From assembly GCF_013141715.1 (NCBI RefSeq), contig NZ_WHOA01000148.1, positions 62,001 to 126,000 of the forward strand: DNA of 64,000 bases. Direction: 5' to 3'. Numbering within the stretch: position 1 is the stretch's first letter; each line of letters starts with the position of its first letter. Origin of the DNA: Paenibacillus phytorum. Its GTDB lineage: Bacteria > Bacillota > Bacilli > Paenibacillales > NBRC-103111. Both the position numbers and the translations under genes were made by a program. Shown piece by piece: positions 34,489 through 43,237 of the stretch. Below the pieces are notes generated by a model, which saw only the letters and a list, made by a program, of their open reading frames with translations, was not told the DNA's origin and searched no databases.

Positions 34489-35409
34489 TCAGCCTTTAAC
34501 GGAACCTACTAGAACACCCTTAACGAAATATTTTTGCAGGAACGGATACACGAGTATGATCGGCAGCGTCGCCAGAATGATGGAAGCCGCTTGGATCGAC
34601 TGCGGTGAAACATTCAGCGATGCGTCAACATTGGTCCGCATGAAGGCATCCGTCGAAGAGACGAATAATTCCTTTAAATAAAGCTGCAGCGGTTTCATTT
34701 CTACCGAGTTGATATAGATAAGCGACGTAAAGTAGTCGTTCCAGAACGTAACCGCGTAGAACAATGCGATGGTTGCCAGCACTGGCATCGACAGAGGCAA
34801 GATGATACGCACAAAGATCGTCATATTGCTGGCCCCATCCATTTTCGCCGATTCTTCGAGACTGTCGGGCAGGCTTTCGAAATAGCTTTTGACAATGAGC
34901 ATGTTGTACACGTTAATCATTAATGGTAGGAAGAGAACCGGAAGTTTATCGATAAGATTAAGCTTGTGCATTAGCAGGTAAGTCGGGATCAATCCACCGC
35001 TGAACAGCATAGTAAACAGGTACATGATGATAAAAAACTTGCGTCCCCGCAGCCTCGGCTTAGAAAGTGGATAAGCGGCTAACGTCGTCATGAATAACGC
35101 GAGCAGCGAACCAACCAGCGTCACCGTAATGGAAACCATAAACGCATTCAGGAATAAGGAATTGCTCGCCACATACTTGTAAGTCCCTATTTGAAAATCG
35201 ATCGGGTACAAGGTAACCATCCCTGAAACGACCGCCGCCTCGCTGCTAAGCGATTTGGCGATGAGATTGATGAACGGAAAGATGGTGGAAAGTCCCATCA
35301 GGATAAAGAAAATATGATTGACTACTGTGAAGATTTTCTCGCCACGGGATGTTCGGATGGCTCCAGACCTTCTAACGGCAGGTGATTGTAAGGTGCCTTT
35401 TGTATACAT
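34489..35409 (-). CDS. ABC sugar permease, LplC/YtcP type
   Basis: 306 residues, ATG with AGGAGG upstream. Six membrane segments are visible and the cytoplasmic EAA loop reads DSLEESAKMDGASNMTIF near residues 190-207, the contact point for the ATPase. The first 25 residues are basic and cytoplasmic. This is the second of two permease subunits of a carbohydrate uptake type 1 (CUT1) importer. No ATPase is encoded nearby, so a shared MsmX-like ATPase encoded elsewhere is expected, as in B. subtilis. Confidence 0.93.
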   Translation of the reverse strand: MYTKGTLQSPAVRRSGAIRTSRGEKIFTVVNHIFFILMGLSTIFPFINLIAKSLSSEAAVVSGMVTLYPIDFQIGTYKYVASNSLFLNAFMVSITVTLVGSLLALFMTTLAAYPLSKPRLRGRKFFIIMYLFTMLFSGGLIPTYLLMHKLNLIDKLPVLFLPLMINVYNMLIVKSYFESLPDSLEESAKMDGASNMTIFVRIILPLSMPVLATIALFYAVTFWNDYFTSLIYINSVEMKPLQLYLKELFVSSTDAFMRTNVDASLNVSPQSIQAASIILATLPIILVYPFLQKYFVKGVLVGSVKG

Positions 35410-35475
35410 AGCTGATCCTCCTAAAAGTTTTGCTTTAGCAAAACTAACATCGTAAGCATAAGCTTTATTCGCCGT

Positions 35476-36447
35476 TTACCAGATACCTCGTCCGAAAAAC
35501 TTACGGGCCAAGCCGTTTCCCGTTAAGATCAAAATAAACGCAACCACGGATTCGAATACTCCTACGGCGGTTGAGAAGCTGTAATCCTGTTCACCGAGAC
35601 CTATGCGATAAACAAAGGTGCCAATAACATCTGCGACGTTGTATACGCTTGGGTTGTACATAACGAGAATTTGTTCAGTTCCCGCCTCGAGCACATAGCC
35701 GAGCCGAAGGATGAACATGAGCAGGATAATCGGAACCAGACCGGGCAGCGTAATATGTATGATTTGCTTCCATTTATTAGCGCCATCTATTTTGGCCGCT
35801 TCGTACAAGCCGGGATCGATACTGGCCAAAGCCGCCAAGTATATGATCGTGTTCCAGCCGGTCTCCTTCCAGCCTGCCGTGCTGATGAGAACCGAGCGGA
35901 AAATGTGGCTGTCCAGGAAAAAGCGGATCGGTTCGCCGCCCATGGCGACGATTATTTTGTTGACGATACCGCCGTTCGTGGAAAGCAGATCGATGAACAA
36001 GCCACTGACGATAACCCAAGACAGGAAGTGAGGCAGATAAACCACGGTTTGTACGCTTTTTTTGAACGCCATGTTCTTCAATTCATTAAGCAAAATGGCG
36101 ACCACAATCGGGAGCGGAAAGAGAAATACGATTTTGTAAATAGAAATGATCAAGGTGTTCTGGAACACCTGCAAAAAACTGGCGGATGAAATCAATTTAT
36201 CGAAATGCTTCCACCCGACCCATGGACTTGCGGCCATACCATCGAAAATATTGAAATCCTTGAAAGCAATGATAATCCCGTACATCGGCGTGTACTTAAA
36301 CAGCAGCAGAAATGCGATACCGGGAATGAGTGCGAGATACAAATCCCAATCTTTCCTGATATCGATCCACAATTGTCGTCTATAGCTCTTTTTACTATTT
36401 TTTTTTGTTAATATGACAGTTTCCGTTGTAGTGGTCGTTTCTCGCAA
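35476..36447 (-). CDS. ABC sugar permease, LplB/YteP type
   Basis: 323 residues starting with TTG at 36447, which lies seven bases after AAGGAGGAG. Six membrane segments follow a basic N-terminus, and the EAA loop GLYEAAKIDGANKWKQII is near residues 220-237. It pairs with the permease encoded 66 bases downstream. The end sequence ARKFFGRGIW is typical of LplB-like subunits. It is the first gene of the importer operon; the preceding 280 bases hold a dispersed structured repeat and the terminator of the response-regulator gene. Confidence 0.93.
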   Translation of the reverse strand: MRETTTTTETVILTKKNSKKSYRRQLWIDIRKDWDLYLALIPGIAFLLLFKYTPMYGIIIAFKDFNIFDGMAASPWVGWKHFDKLISSASFLQVFQNTLIISIYKIVFLFPLPIVVAILLNELKNMAFKKSVQTVVYLPHFLSWVIVSGLFIDLLSTNGGIVNKIIVAMGGEPIRFFLDSHIFRSVLISTAGWKETGWNTIIYLAALASIDPGLYEAAKIDGANKWKQIIHITLPGLVPIILLMFILRLGYVLEAGTEQILVMYNPSVYNVADVIGTFVYRIGLGEQDYSFSTAVGVFESVVAFILILTGNGLARKFFGRGIW

Positions 36448-36565
36448 GGTGTCTCCTCCTTCTTACCTGTCTTTCTTAGATTTAGTTTATCACCCACCGT
36501 TTTTTTGCGAATTAGAGGAATATTACTTGTTTTGGTACTTTCATAACTTCTCGCGTCTGACATAT

Positions 36566-36674
36566 GAGAAAACCTCTATCGAGGCCATTCAAAGATGAGC
36601 GACCGCGTTTAGAGGTAGGTTTTATCGCCAATAAGAAAGCGGTTTTCGGGAACCGAAAACTTATACTTTCTTAT
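36566..36674. repeat. Structured intergenic repeat, copy 2
   Basis: Imperfect inverted arms AAAACCTCTA and TAGAGGTAGGTTTT enclose about 40 bases; next comes ATAAGAAAG, a perfect small hairpin GGTTTTCGG-GAA-CCGAAAAC, then CTTATACTTTCTTAT. The last 19 bases (36656-36674) are identical to 9034-9052. It lies in the 283-base space between the response regulator and the importer, upstream of the importer promoter. Confidence 0.65.
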
Positions 36675-36679
36675 GTGGT

Positions 36680-36711
36680 AAAAAACCTTCCCAGATGAAC
36701 TGAGAAGGCTG
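36680..36711 (-). terminator. Terminator of the response-regulator gene
   Basis: CCTTC-TCAG and CTG-GGAAGG pair around a five-base loop, followed by six T on the minus strand, 20 bases after the stop codon. Confidence 0.8.
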
Positions 36712-36731
36712 CCAAACGGCTTTCAAGGAAT

Positions 36732-38330
36732 TCAATGACGAACTTCCCCGGGCGTCACGCCCCAATATTTACGGAATACTCTTGTAAAATAGCTCACATC
36801 CCTATACCCGACACCAGCTGCGGCGTCGTATACCCGTGCTCCCTCTTGCAGGATTGCCTTGGCTCGCTCCATTTTACGTTCCAGTACATAGGTGGAAAAG
36901 GCTTTTCCTGTTTCTTGTTTGAAGAGACGGCTAAGGTAGGATGAGTTAACATACAGCCGGTCGGCGACAGCATGCAGCGTCATTTCCTGATCGATTTCAT
37001 TTTCGACTAGACTTAATATAGTCTTAATCATGCCATGACTCGTCGATTTCCGTCTCTGGCTGGCATAGGTTAAATACGCTCTAATCATTCGCTGCAGCCA
37101 AAATAGAATTTGTTCCTTCGCGGCTAGTTCCAAGTGATTTTGAAAATAAACGTAATCCTCACCGGCGACTTCCCGCACTGGCCAGCCCTGTTTCTGGATC
37201 ATACAAATAAAGAGGCTTGTGAAATAAAGGATGTGCTCATGCATGTCTTCAACCGTTTCCGCTTTGGCCATGCCGCCGTCCCAGAGGGCAGATAACGTTT
37301 CGATCGCTTTGTCGCCTTCCCCTGTTTCGAGTGCGATTTCCAGCGCTTTCTCCAGGTTTGGTTGAAATGACAGTTCCGGTTCTCTCCCCTGCTCTTCACG
37401 GTACGGGATCGCCAAATCATAGCCCAGTACAATCCGATTCTGTAAGGCGCGAACCGCCTGTACGTACAGTTTGTTCATATCCTCTTGGCCGCCTGTTATC
37501 CCGCTAATCCCCGCACTTGCACTTAGCCTAAGGCAGCTTCGTACAGTTAAAAGCAGCTTTTCGGTCACTGCATTGATTTTCTGGAGGGCTACTCCAGGCT
37601 CTTCATTTCCATCAAGCTGGAACACGACGACTGTGCAGCCCGCATAATCGGTAGACACCCAACAAGGAGTTGCCAGCAATGTTTCCTTCACGATACTGCT
37701 CAGCGAAAATTGGAGCAGCGAAATATCTTTCTTGCTGAATCGGGTTTCATCCTCCGACAGCGGGTCCATATCGACTACGGCAACAGCATATTCGGCATCT
37801 TTTTGTAAATCCAGTTGAAGATCCTTGCTTTTTTGTTCCAGCTCCCAAGGTTCGTACTTTCCGTTCAGCCACCCTTGGAAAAATTCATTGATTAGGTGTG
37901 GAAGATGCAGCTTCCATTTTTGCTTTAGCTCATCTTCGTTATGGCGCTGCTCAAGCTCACTCTTCAACCGGTCTGCCGCTTCGAGCACCGTCTCCAATAT
38001 CTCCTCGTCCCCTGCCGGTTTTAACAAATATTTCATAACACCAAGCCCCAGTGCCTCTTGAGCGTATGCGAAATCGTCATGTCCGCTGAGAACAATGATT
38101 TTCAACAAAGGGTCATCTTGGCGAAGTTGTCTTGCTAAAGTCAGTCCGTCCATCTCCGGCATCTGCAGGTCCAGTAAGATAATCTCTGGCTTTTTGCGAT
38201 CGATCAGCCGCAGAGCTTCCATTCCGTTTCCAGCCTGCCCGACGACTTCGATTCCGTGCTTGTCCCAGGGAATGTTGTTGGCTAGTGCGTTTCTGAGGCG
38301 GACTTCATCTTCCACAATTAATAAATTCAT
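36732..38330 (-). CDS. YesN-like response regulator with AraC-type DNA-binding domain
   Basis: 532 residues from the ATG at 38330, preceded by AAGGAG; an in-frame upstream start would add 14 residues without support. The receiver domain (residues 1-120) has the acidic pocket VEDE, the phospho-acceptor Asp near 55 in LLDLQMPEMDG, and the conserved Lys in YLLKPAG. A middle region of about 300 residues is unassigned and may dimerise. Residues about 445-532 form two AraC-type helix-turn-helix motifs (VADRLYVNSSYLSRLFKQETG and GYRDVSYFTRVFRKYWGVTPGEVR). It probably activates the importer and associated operons. Its kinase gene is not adjacent; the YesM-like kinase at 20901-22730 is the natural candidate. 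Confidence 0.93.
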   Translation of the reverse strand: MNLLIVEDEVRLRNALANNIPWDKHGIEVVGQAGNGMEALRLIDRKKPEIILLDLQMPEMDGLTLARQLRQDDPLLKIIVLSGHDDFAYAQEALGLGVMKYLLKPAGDEEILETVLEAADRLKSELEQRHNEDELKQKWKLHLPHLINEFFQGWLNGKYEPWELEQKSKDLQLDLQKDAEYAVAVVDMDPLSEDETRFSKKDISLLQFSLSSIVKETLLATPCWVSTDYAGCTVVVFQLDGNEEPGVALQKINAVTEKLLLTVRSCLRLSASAGISGITGGQEDMNKLYVQAVRALQNRIVLGYDLAIPYREEQGREPELSFQPNLEKALEIALETGEGDKAIETLSALWDGGMAKAETVEDMHEHILYFTSLFICMIQKQGWPVREVAGEDYVYFQNHLELAAKEQILFWLQRMIRAYLTYASQRRKSTSHGMIKTILSLVENEIDQEMTLHAVADRLYVNSSYLSRLFKQETGKAFSTYVLERKMERAKAILQEGARVYDAAAGVGYRDVSYFTRVFRKYWGVTPGEVRH

Positions 38331-38405
38331 AGATGGAATCTCCTTGATGGATAAGATGTATTCTGAACCCATTCGCTCATGGCACGTTACTTTCCTGCCT
38401 TGGTC

Positions 38406-40019
38406 TTACTTCACTTGTTTGATTCGTGAGTATAGCAGAAGCTCTTGAATTTCCTTTAAAGTTTTAGTCAGCTGGAGCTCGACGGCTGGATGAACAATCC
38501 CCGCCTCCAACTTTTCCTTTATCCATTGCTTGAACGCTAATACCTCAGTTTCCAATGTGACTAAATCATCCTTTTGAAGTAAGCCAAGAACGAATTCCAC
38601 TCTGTTTACAATCTCTATCGCTGCCTCTTCACTGACTACCCCGCGCGGAATGTACACCTGCTCCACATCTACTACTGCCGCTTCAAGTAATCCTTGTATA
38701 GCACGCAGCGGAAACATCCCCGTGGATATTGCCTTGGTTCTCCACGGACCCATCCGCAGAACCCTTATCGCTTCATTACTCGCTTGGCCGAATGCAAATA
38801 TCACCGTCCCATTATCAAGATCACGCGCAGCAAGTACCTGATCAACTGTTTCGAGTGCTCCCAATCGGATGTACATTGGGTATATGCCGCTGTAAACCAA
38901 ATTTCCTGGCTGCAGCTCGTTTTTGTGCAGTTGAACCGACTCCCTTACCGCAAAGGGACTAGAATAATACGCCTGTGGAATAACGACATCGACATGCTGC
39001 GACCAATTCCCGATTTTCTCAGATTCCGCCCCCGGCTCTGGTGCAGCTGACACGATGACCTGCGGATTGATGCTTTTTATTTCCTTGTATAAGTCCGCCA
39101 CAAAATCATCCTCAATCTGCTCCAACCAGTCCGTCCACGTTTTCCAAAGCTCCTGCTGCCGCTCTGCATCAGTTCCAAGGGGATCATTACCATGCTCACG
39201 ACGAAATGCCTCACGTGCATACTCACTGAAGCAGTAGCTTTCCTTCCAATCAGCGGAATGCGGAAACCGCATAAAATCCAGATTGATTCCGGCAACCCCA
39301 TATGTCATAATCATCTCTTTCATGATGTCGAGCAGATATTGCCGTACCTCCGGATTCGTAATATCAAGCCAAAAGTAACCGGTCTCCTGCTGAGGCAGGG
39401 GCTTTTCGGACCCGGTTTGGCGTCTCGAAAACGCGGACCATTCTGGAAGCGTCCGAAGCACCGGACCTCCTGTTGGGTCGACTCCGACCATGAACCCGTC
39501 CAGCCAAGCGTGCACGGCGATGCCCCGCTCCCCGGCCTCCTTAACGAAAGCCTCAAGAGGATCCCATCCCCGAAAAGCAGGGTGCTGCTCCTCCACTCGT
39601 CTGGCAGTAGCTACACGGCTCGGATAAATCGTATACCCCCAAAACCAAGTCTCTAGATACAACTCGTTGAAGCCAGCAGCCTGCACACGGTCCAAGGTGC
39701 GGCACACCTCCTCACGGCTTTGCTCCGTCGGGCGGTACCAGACTCCACGGGCTTCCGCCACTCTGCTCGGCAGAGCTAGAAAATAACCGTCCAATGCCTC
39801 CGCTGACGTCTGCTTCGCGACTCTCATACACGCACCTGAGTCTGTGAGCTGAAGTTCCCGCGCTTCCTCCAACAGATGAACCGCCCTTCCCACATGCTCT
39901 CTTGCCAAGTCAAAAGGAGCATTCACACATGCGTCCCAATTCTCCTTAATAGTCCGCTGCGCATTTGCAATCAGCTTTTCCGCCTGTTCCAAACACAAGT
40001 TGATTTCTTGCTCAGCCAT
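38406..40019 (-). CDS. Cytoplasmic GHL10-type putative glycoside hydrolase
   Basis: 537 residues, ATG with AAGGGA upstream. There is no signal peptide; the first 80 residues are helical. From about residue 88 a GHL10 barrel is visible: EARGVWYRPTEQSREEV, FNELYLETWFWGYTIYPS, GIAVHAWLDGFMVG, then GVAGINLDFMRFPHSADW near 245 and VIVSAAPEPGAES near 315. The last 90 residues are helical. It is a second GHL10 protein in this locus, intracellular in contrast to the secreted one at 28411-31650, so a two-step breakdown of the same glycan is plausible. It is 75 bases upstream of the response-regulator gene and likely cotranscribed. Confidence 0.87.
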   Translation of the reverse strand: MAEQEINLCLEQAEKLIANAQRTIKENWDACVNAPFDLAREHVGRAVHLLEEARELQLTDSGACMRVAKQTSAEALDGYFLALPSRVAEARGVWYRPTEQSREEVCRTLDRVQAAGFNELYLETWFWGYTIYPSRVATARRVEEQHPAFRGWDPLEAFVKEAGERGIAVHAWLDGFMVGVDPTGGPVLRTLPEWSAFSRRQTGSEKPLPQQETGYFWLDITNPEVRQYLLDIMKEMIMTYGVAGINLDFMRFPHSADWKESYCFSEYAREAFRREHGNDPLGTDAERQQELWKTWTDWLEQIEDDFVADLYKEIKSINPQVIVSAAPEPGAESEKIGNWSQHVDVVIPQAYYSSPFAVRESVQLHKNELQPGNLVYSGIYPMYIRLGALETVDQVLAARDLDNGTVIFAFGQASNEAIRVLRMGPWRTKAISTGMFPLRAIQGLLEAAVVDVEQVYIPRGVVSEEAAIEIVNRVEFVLGLLQKDDLVTLETEVLAFKQWIKEKLEAGIVHPAVELQLTKTLKEIQELLLYSRIKQVK

Positions 40020-40120
40020 AGTTAATTATCCCTTCATGGTGTGTTTGGTATAGAAATTATCATATCTATGGTGGACTTGATAGGGGACAGTGGATACTTT
40101 CTTTGGTATTTTGACATGGA

Positions 40121-40160
40121 AAAAAGTCTCCTGGCGAATTAAACCCTCACCACGAGACTT
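40121..40160 (-). terminator. Terminator behind the small coiled-coil gene
   Basis: AAGTCTCGTGG pairs with CCAGGAGACTT with a loop of about 18 bases and a T run on the minus strand. It lies about 36 bases past the small gene's stop codon. Confidence 0.65.
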
Positions 40161-40195
40161 CTTCTTATTTTAGTGATCTCAGACTAGCTTTATAA

Positions 40196-40369
40196 TTACT
40201 CTCTCAGCGCTTCTTTCAATTTCGTGGACATGCTATCCATGGAGCCCGAAGACGGACGCTTAACTCCACGTAGTTTCGCGATTTCTTGTTTCAATCTCTC
40301 GTTTTCTAATGTCAATTTTTTGATCTGATCTAGGAGCTGTTCCTTTTCTGAGCCTTCTTTATTTTCCAA
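40196..40369 (-). CDS. Short coiled-coil protein, 57 residues
   Basis: A TTG at 40369, preceded at a good distance by GGGCGGGA, opens 57 codons ending at TAA (40196-40198). The peptide has a heptad-like first part, LLDQIKKLTLENERLKQEIAKLRG (shown by its leucines at regular spacing), then a basic, serine-rich linker (KRPSSGSMDSMS) and a short helix TKLKEALRE. I do not recognise a family. Codon pattern, ribosome site and coiled-coil regularity argue that it is real. It is enclosed by hairpins on both sides (40121-40160 and 40404-40459), which suggests independent expression or control by read-through from the epimerase gene. Confidence 0.6.
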   Translation of the reverse strand: MENKEGSEKEQLLDQIKKLTLENERLKQEIAKLRGVKRPSSGSMDSMSTKLKEALRE

Positions 40370-40403
40370 CAGTATCCCGCCCTTTCCTTCCGAATAAAAA
40401 TAC

Positions 40404-40459
40404 CCCCTCGCAGCAGCAGATCATCACCTTGGATTCTCTCCATTCGTCAAGGGGGTTTG
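40404..40459 (-). terminator. Terminator after the aldose epimerase gene
   Basis: CCCCCTT and GAGGGGG form the stem, closing a large loop of about 40 bases, with ATTTTTATT after it on the minus strand; it begins about 38 bases after the stop codon. Confidence 0.5.
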
Positions 40460-40496
40460 TATAGGGATCTTTGGTCGTAGATCAAAGTCTCTCCTA

Positions 40497-41498
40497 TTAT
40501 TTGTTCAATTCAATCGTATAAAGACGTCCTGTTTCTTCCCAAATTTCGCCTGGCTCCAAGGAAACAAGTCCAATTTGATCAGCCGGGAGATCTACGTTTG
40601 GTGCATTTACCAGATTCAGTTGCGGTTCTGGGCAGAAAAACCCTTCAGCTGCGCCATTATTCCAGATCATCCACTGTTTGTAGGAAGTCCCTACATCATA
40701 GACCAGTTTGATACCTTCGCGTGAATCTGTCAACTCCATATAGTTACGACCATTTTGCGGTGAGGTTGTGTAATGATTATCCATAGATTCAAAGAATGGC
40801 GACAAGCCGCCTACTTTCATCTTCTCTTCGTCAGCTGACAATGGCTGATACTCCCCAGTTGGCAGCATTCTTTCACTCATTTCCCAGCGGTGGCCGATCG
40901 TCATTTTGAACCCATAATCAGAAGCCTGACTGTTCGGCGCAAAAGGTGCATTAATCGTCGTATGATACGCTAACAAGCAAGGCATAGCCTCTTTGCCTTC
41001 ATTATGTACGGATACATGCTGATGCAAACCGTGTGCATTCAATGTGTAAGTCAAGCGAATCGTGAACTCATGCGGTAAATACGTATAAACCGAATGCCCT
41101 TCTCTTACGCGTAATGCTAAGGTAACACGACTCTCAGATTCATCCGCACTAAATTTCTCAACAGCCCATGGAATATTGTGCACAAAACCGTGTAGGTGAT
41201 TTCCTGTTTTCGGTTCATTGATCGGAAATTCATAGACTTTGCCTTTCCAAGGAAACTTCCCATCCTCATATCGATTAGGTGGAAATAATACCGGAATCCC
41301 GTGCACAATTGGACGTGCTTTAAAATCTTCCATCTCTTCCATTGCAGGCTCACGCAAAAAGCGGTATTCTTTTTCAGTATCTCTAAAAGCAATTAGATTA
41401 GCGCCAATTTCCGGTAAAACAGCTGCTTCGTAACGGCCAGCTTGTAACCAAATGGCTTTGTCTCCATGATATGTTCCTTCAAACGCTTTCGTCGTCAT
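40497..41498 (-). CDS. Aldose 1-epimerase family protein
   Basis: 333 residues, ATG with AGGAGG upstream. The beta-sandwich fold of galactose mutarotase-like proteins is indicated by the GANLIAFRDTEKEYRFLRE start, NHLHGFVHNIPW with the catalytic-site His near residue 112, LPCLLAYHTTINAPFA with a second His, and the FFCPEPQLNLVNAPN segment. It interconverts the anomers of an aldose, here probably L-arabinose, in view of the araA and araB genes upstream. The araA stop and this start are 208 bases apart with a terminator in between, so it may have its own promoter. Confidence 0.88.
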   Translation of the reverse strand: MTTKAFEGTYHGDKAIWLQAGRYEAAVLPEIGANLIAFRDTEKEYRFLREPAMEEMEDFKARPIVHGIPVLFPPNRYEDGKFPWKGKVYEFPINEPKTGNHLHGFVHNIPWAVEKFSADESESRVTLALRVREGHSVYTYLPHEFTIRLTYTLNAHGLHQHVSVHNEGKEAMPCLLAYHTTINAPFAPNSQASDYGFKMTIGHRWEMSERMLPTGEYQPLSADEEKMKVGGLSPFFESMDNHYTTSPQNGRNYMELTDSREGIKLVYDVGTSYKQWMIWNNGAAEGFFCPEPQLNLVNAPNVDLPADQIGLVSLEPGEIWEETGRLYTIELNK

Positions 41499-41633
41499 TT
41501 TGTGTTAACCTCCTACATAGCTGTGCCTTTAAATTTGGACAGGCTTATATGAATTTACTCTAAATCATGTGAAACAAAGAAGTCAATGGATGAAAATAAC
41601 GTGAACAATGATAAATGTGACTTTCGGTAAGAT

Positions 41634-41672
41634 GAGAAAACCGTCCCCCTTAAAAAGGATGAACGGTTTCTC
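41634..41672 (-). terminator. Terminator after araA
   Basis: GAGAAACCGT and ACGGTTTTCTC form the outer stem with inner pairs; a short T run follows on the minus strand. It lies about 35 bases after the araA stop codon. Confidence 0.7.
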
Positions 41673-41706
41673 ATTTATTAAAAGCACAATTCTACTTGCT
41701 ATCTGT

Positions 41707-43194
41707 TTAGTGTTTCCAAGCAACCTCACTCCAGCGAAGCTCATTACGGAACTGCAGCACTGAGGTGTTCTTATTAATAATCACAACTTCGACTCCAGCT
41801 AATTCTGCCCAGTCCACTAATTGCTCCGTACTTACGTTATATGAAAATACCGTGTGATGCGCGCCGCCAGCGTAAATCCAAGCTTCTGCAGAATCTCGCA
41901 GCGATGGTTGCGGCTTCCAAAGCACACGCGCTACAGGCAATTTAGGCATAGCTTTGACTGGTTGAACAGCGTCAACTTCGTTAATCAGCAAACGGAATCG
42001 GTTGCCCATATCGATCAGCGATGCATTCAGAGCTGTCCCTGAAGCACCGTCGAAAACGAGGCGAGCTGGATCCGCTTTACCGCCGATACCGAGCGGATGA
42101 ACCTCGATTTTGGGACGCGTAGCTGCAATTGTCGGACAAATTTCTAACATATGTGCGCCAAGCACGAGCTCTTGACCTGGCTCCATATGGTAGGTGTAAT
42201 CCTCCATGAAGGACGTTCCTTTGTTGTCGGCGATGATCTTCATCACGCGTGTCAACGCCGCCGTTTTCCAATCGCCTTCACCGCCAAAGCCGTATCCTTG
42301 CCCCATCAACCGCTGAACGGCAAGTCCTGGCAGCTGCTTCAGCCCATGCAAATCCTCGAAAGTTGTCGTGAATGCGCCGAAGCCGCCTTCTTGCAAGAAA
42401 CTTTTCATTCCAAGCTCGATGCGAGCTTGCTCACGAATCGCTTCACGCACTGGACCTGCCGAGCGGCCTTCAGCCATAATATCATAAACTTCATTGTACT
42501 CGTCCATTAAATGATCGACCTCAGCTTCTGAGATGTCTCCTACACGCTGTACAAGATCGCCAACCCCGTAGCCATTGATGGACCAACCAAATTTAATTTG
42601 AGCTTCCACTTTATCGCCTTCCGTAACAGCCACTTGACGCATGTTATCACCAAAACGAGCCACTTTCAGACTGCGTCCTTCTACGAAAGCAACCGCTGTA
42701 CGCATCCAACCAGCAATGCGACTTAGTACAGCTGGATCTTCCCAGTAGCCAACAACCACTTTACGTGAAATACCCATACGTGCACCGATAAAGCCATACT
42801 CGCGGTCGCCATGCGCCGCTTGATTCAGGTTCATGAAGTCCATATCGATCGATTCCCACGGGATATCACGATTGAATTGGGTATGTAAGTGAAGCAGCGG
42901 TTTGCGATATTCAGCGAGACCGGCAATCCACATTTTTGCTGGCGAAAACGTATGCATCCATGTAATGATTCCTGCGCAAGTGTCATCCGCATTGGCATCC
43001 AGACAAAGTCTCCGGATGGCATCTGGTGTTGTCAGTACAGGTTTGAAAATTAGTTTACTCGGAATTGACGAGTCACGGTCAATCCCTTCTGTGATTTGCT
43101 TGGAATGCTCATCCACTTGCAGCAATGTCTCAGGTCCATACAAATGCTGACTTCCGGTGACGAACCAAAATACTTTTTCTGAAAAAGGGTTCAT
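41707..43194 (-). CDS. araA: L-arabinose isomerase
   Basis: 495 residues from the ATG at 43194, preceded by AAGGAGG; the open frame extends to 43257 into the araB end without a ribosome site. The start FWFVTGSQHLYGPETL, the MHTFSPAKMWIAGL segment, GFGGEGDWKTAALTRV, and the DYTYHMEPGQELVLGAHMLEICPT block with an active-site His are all diagnostic. It converts L-arabinose to L-ribulose, the first step of intracellular arabinose use, with Mn2+ as cofactor. Length fits the usual 490-500. It follows araB with a 43-base gap and shares its promoter and AraR operator. Confidence 0.97.
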   Translation of the reverse strand: MNPFSEKVFWFVTGSQHLYGPETLLQVDEHSKQITEGIDRDSSIPSKLIFKPVLTTPDAIRRLCLDANADDTCAGIITWMHTFSPAKMWIAGLAEYRKPLLHLHTQFNRDIPWESIDMDFMNLNQAAHGDREYGFIGARMGISRKVVVGYWEDPAVLSRIAGWMRTAVAFVEGRSLKVARFGDNMRQVAVTEGDKVEAQIKFGWSINGYGVGDLVQRVGDISEAEVDHLMDEYNEVYDIMAEGRSAGPVREAIREQARIELGMKSFLQEGGFGAFTTTFEDLHGLKQLPGLAVQRLMGQGYGFGGEGDWKTAALTRVMKIIADNKGTSFMEDYTYHMEPGQELVLGAHMLEICPTIAATRPKIEVHPLGIGGKADPARLVFDGASGTALNASLIDMGNRFRLLINEVDAVQPVKAMPKLPVARVLWKPQPSLRDSAEAWIYAGGAHHTVFSYNVSTEQLVDWAELAGVEVVIINKNTSVLQFRNELRWSEVAWKH

Positions 43195-43237
43195 GGCTAA
43201 TAGCCTCCTTGGTTGGTTAGGAATGTAAGAATCCGAA

